From Vespa crabro (taxonomy: Eukaryota > Arthropoda > Insecta > Hymenoptera > Vespidae), in assembly GCF_910589235.1 (NCBI RefSeq), contig NC_060960.1:10365119-10429118 (forward strand): DNA of 64,000 nucleotides, read 5' to 3'. Position 1 is the stretch's first letter; each line of letters starts with the position of its first letter. The notes under the pieces are model-generated. The model did not search any database, was not told the origin of the DNA, and was given only the letters and a program-made list of their open reading frames with translations. Positions 63,502 to 64,000 of this stretch are shown one piece after another. A program made the position numbers and the translations under genes.

Positions 63502-64000
63502 CCCAGCATGTACCTGTACGTTCGATAATTAATTAGTTCAAGCGATGATTAATGTTTTTCAGGTAGTAATCCTGACGACGATCGTCTTCGTCACGATTTA
63601 TGCCAAAGAGGAAACGACCAAGAATCGGGACAAGAGACAACAGATACCTTATCATGCTAGAAGGGGTGCTAGACCACCACCTTATGCCGTTCAAATGGAA
63701 CCAATCGTTCAATATTCTCAACGAGATCCTCTTTATAATCCTTTGATAAATTCTAAGAGCGACGATCTTGGTATATACGAAGAAAATCCATCGAGTTATT
63801 ACCAATCGGAGCCAGAGCCAATTATTGAGATTATCATTAAGGAATCTAACGAATCCTTACCAACTCCTGTACCACCTCCGACTCCACCGCCTTCGAGACC
63901 AACGAAAGAACCAATACAAGTTTATTACGTAAAGTATGAAAAGAAAGGAGGCTATGGAGAGAAATCTCGAGTCGTATACGATCCACCCGTACGTGCTTTG
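62575..64000 (+). CDS. Secreted proline-rich protein, 3' end beyond window
   Basis: Two exons are visible: 62575-62592 (six codons, MWSLKL, donor GTAATT) and 63563 to the window end, in frame at phase 0 after a TTTTTCAG acceptor. The joined N-terminus MWSLKLVVILTTIVFVTIYA is a clear signal peptide, probably cut before KEET. A dibasic-type RDKR lies shortly after. The next part is rich in Pro, Tyr, Glu and Ser, with TPVPPPTPPPSRP and then QVYYVKYEKKGGYGEK. A very short first coding exon that splits the signal peptide, a Pro-rich body and a VYYVKY-type motif are common in insect cuticular or apical extracellular-matrix proteins. No chitin-binding R&R consensus is seen in the visible 152 residues. 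The gene continues past the window, so length and C-terminus are unknown. Confidence 0.75.
62593..63562 (+). other. First intron of the secreted-protein gene
   Basis: A 0.97 kb intron with (TA)n at about 62947-63010 and (CA)n near 63470-63491. The rest is unique sequence of mixed composition without a recognised exon; first introns of such genes often hold enhancers. Confidence 0.7.

Noticed and set aside
1..64000. tRNA and rRNA genes
   Set aside because: Scanning for the T-loop consensus GTTCRANNC with a matching acceptor and anticodon arm gave only isolated hits such as 21270 (inside a coding exon) and 61160; none folds as a tRNA by eye.

Overview
The window looks like an arthropod, most probably insect, nuclear chromosome segment. 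Genes are interrupted by canonical GT-AG introns, non-coding DNA is AT-rich and full of di-, tri- and tetranucleotide microsatellites, and the protein families are typical of insects. The extreme (TA)n, (CT)n, (AAT)n and (CATA)n density and the compact multi-exon genes would suit an aculeate hymenopteran; that placement is an inference. I read four protein-coding genes by joining exons by eye, with splice sites and reading phase checked at every junction.

Region by region: (1) 1-10124 has no coding exon I can support. It holds microsatellites, pyrimidine-rich DNA and two degenerate tandem arrays, and is probably the first intron or 5' flank of the next gene. (2) 10125-23802 (+) carries sixteen exons of a cell-surface immunoglobulin-superfamily receptor with nine Ig domains, one transmembrane helix and a tyrosine-rich tail. 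Its signal-peptide exon was not found. (3) 23803-43486 is intergenic or 5'-UTR intron, with two candidate promoter-like islands (about 27120-27304 and 34880-35340). (4) 43487-53082 (+) encodes a complete 597-residue SLC22-type major-facilitator transporter in nine coding exons. (5) 55612-57140 (-) encodes a complete 325-residue tRNA (adenine58-N1)-methyltransferase catalytic subunit (TRMT61A type) in four exons, convergent with the transporter. (6) 57141-62574 is intergenic, with one short ORF of interest at 58941-59168. (7) 62575 to the window end (+) is the start of a secreted proline-rich protein whose first coding exon holds only six codons, an architecture common in insect cuticular and extracellular-matrix genes.

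The genes are not functionally linked: an adhesion receptor, a membrane transporter, a tRNA-modification enzyme and a secreted structural-type protein. I found no evidence for a novel multi-gene system. The most noteworthy non-genic items are four independent degenerate tandem arrays with units of roughly 60, 115, 265 and 290 bp, a roughly 96 bp MITE-like element with terminal inverted repeats inside the receptor gene, and a short ORF carrying part of the FGF signature. Exon coordinates are hand-derived and no homology search was run.
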